Source: Chrysochromulina parva
Taxonomy: Eukaryota; Haptophyta; Prymnesiales; Chrysochromulinaceae
Assembly (NCBI GenBank): GCA_002887195.1
Contig: PJAB01001108.1
Coordinates: 1 to 17,218 of the forward strand
DNA length: 17,218 nucleotides
Direction: 5' to 3'
The number at the start of each line of letters is the position of its first letter. Position 1 is the first letter of the stretch. A program made the position numbers and the translations under genes. Of the stretch, positions 17,162 to 17,218 are shown piece by piece. The notes beneath the pieces are model-generated. The model worked only from the letters and a program-made list of their open reading frames with translations, had not been told where the DNA came from and did no database searches.

Positions 17162-17218
17162 CGTCTCGGCCGCCCCATTCGCCACTGCCACCCCAGCTCC
17201 CCCCACCCCAGCTCCCCC

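Overview
The window looks like a compact, GC-rich nuclear segment of a protist genome. Evidence for a eukaryote: a Qb-SNARE gene split by a 74-base GT-AG intron, an RNA polymerase III subunit, an eight-repeat annexin, a PDI-family protein with a signal peptide, and a giant nuclear protein with chromo, AP2-like, RRM, RS and CCCH parts. GC-rich third positions, homopolymer amino-acid tracts (Ala, Pro, Gln, Arg-Ser), gene spacing near 2 kb and few introns suggest a unicellular alga. A haptophyte is my best guess, but that is inference from style and not from a marker gene.

Layout, left to right. At the left edge a minus-strand Cys-rich ORF (1-246) runs out of the window. It diverges from a plus-strand thioredoxin-fold/PDI-like protein (454-1719) whose two active sites are both degenerate. 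A minus-strand membrane-anchored class I methyltransferase (2111-3184, exact 5' end unresolved) diverges from a small two-TM protein of unknown function (3453-4142). The minus-strand 4546-9960 ORF encodes an 1804-residue multidomain chromatin/RNA protein. It shares a 318-base divergent promoter region with a plus-strand annexin of 1027 residues (10279-13362) that starts with a MGCGGS lipidation motif. A two-exon Vti1-like SNARE (13911-14329) follows. It converges on the minus-strand RPC3 gene (14588-16324), and a minus-strand GNAT acetyltransferase (16439-17161, possibly longer at its 5' end) closes the window.

From the left edge to the annexin the genes alternate strands, so the gaps are in turn divergent promoters and convergent 3' regions. 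There is no operon and the genes do not form one pathway. Three act in or on membranes (PDI-like, annexin, SNARE), two in nuclear gene expression (multidomain protein, RPC3), and the rest are enzymes or unknowns. No tRNA, rRNA, transposon or CRISPR array was recognised.

The strongest candidate for something undescribed is the 4546-9960 protein. It appears to combine a Zn-knuckle, chromodomain, SAM-like domain, AP2-like domain, RRM, long RS domain, Plus3-like domain, LOTUS-like winged helix and CCCH finger in one uninterrupted frame. Second is the myristoylation-type octad annexin with an unrecognised helical C-terminal module.
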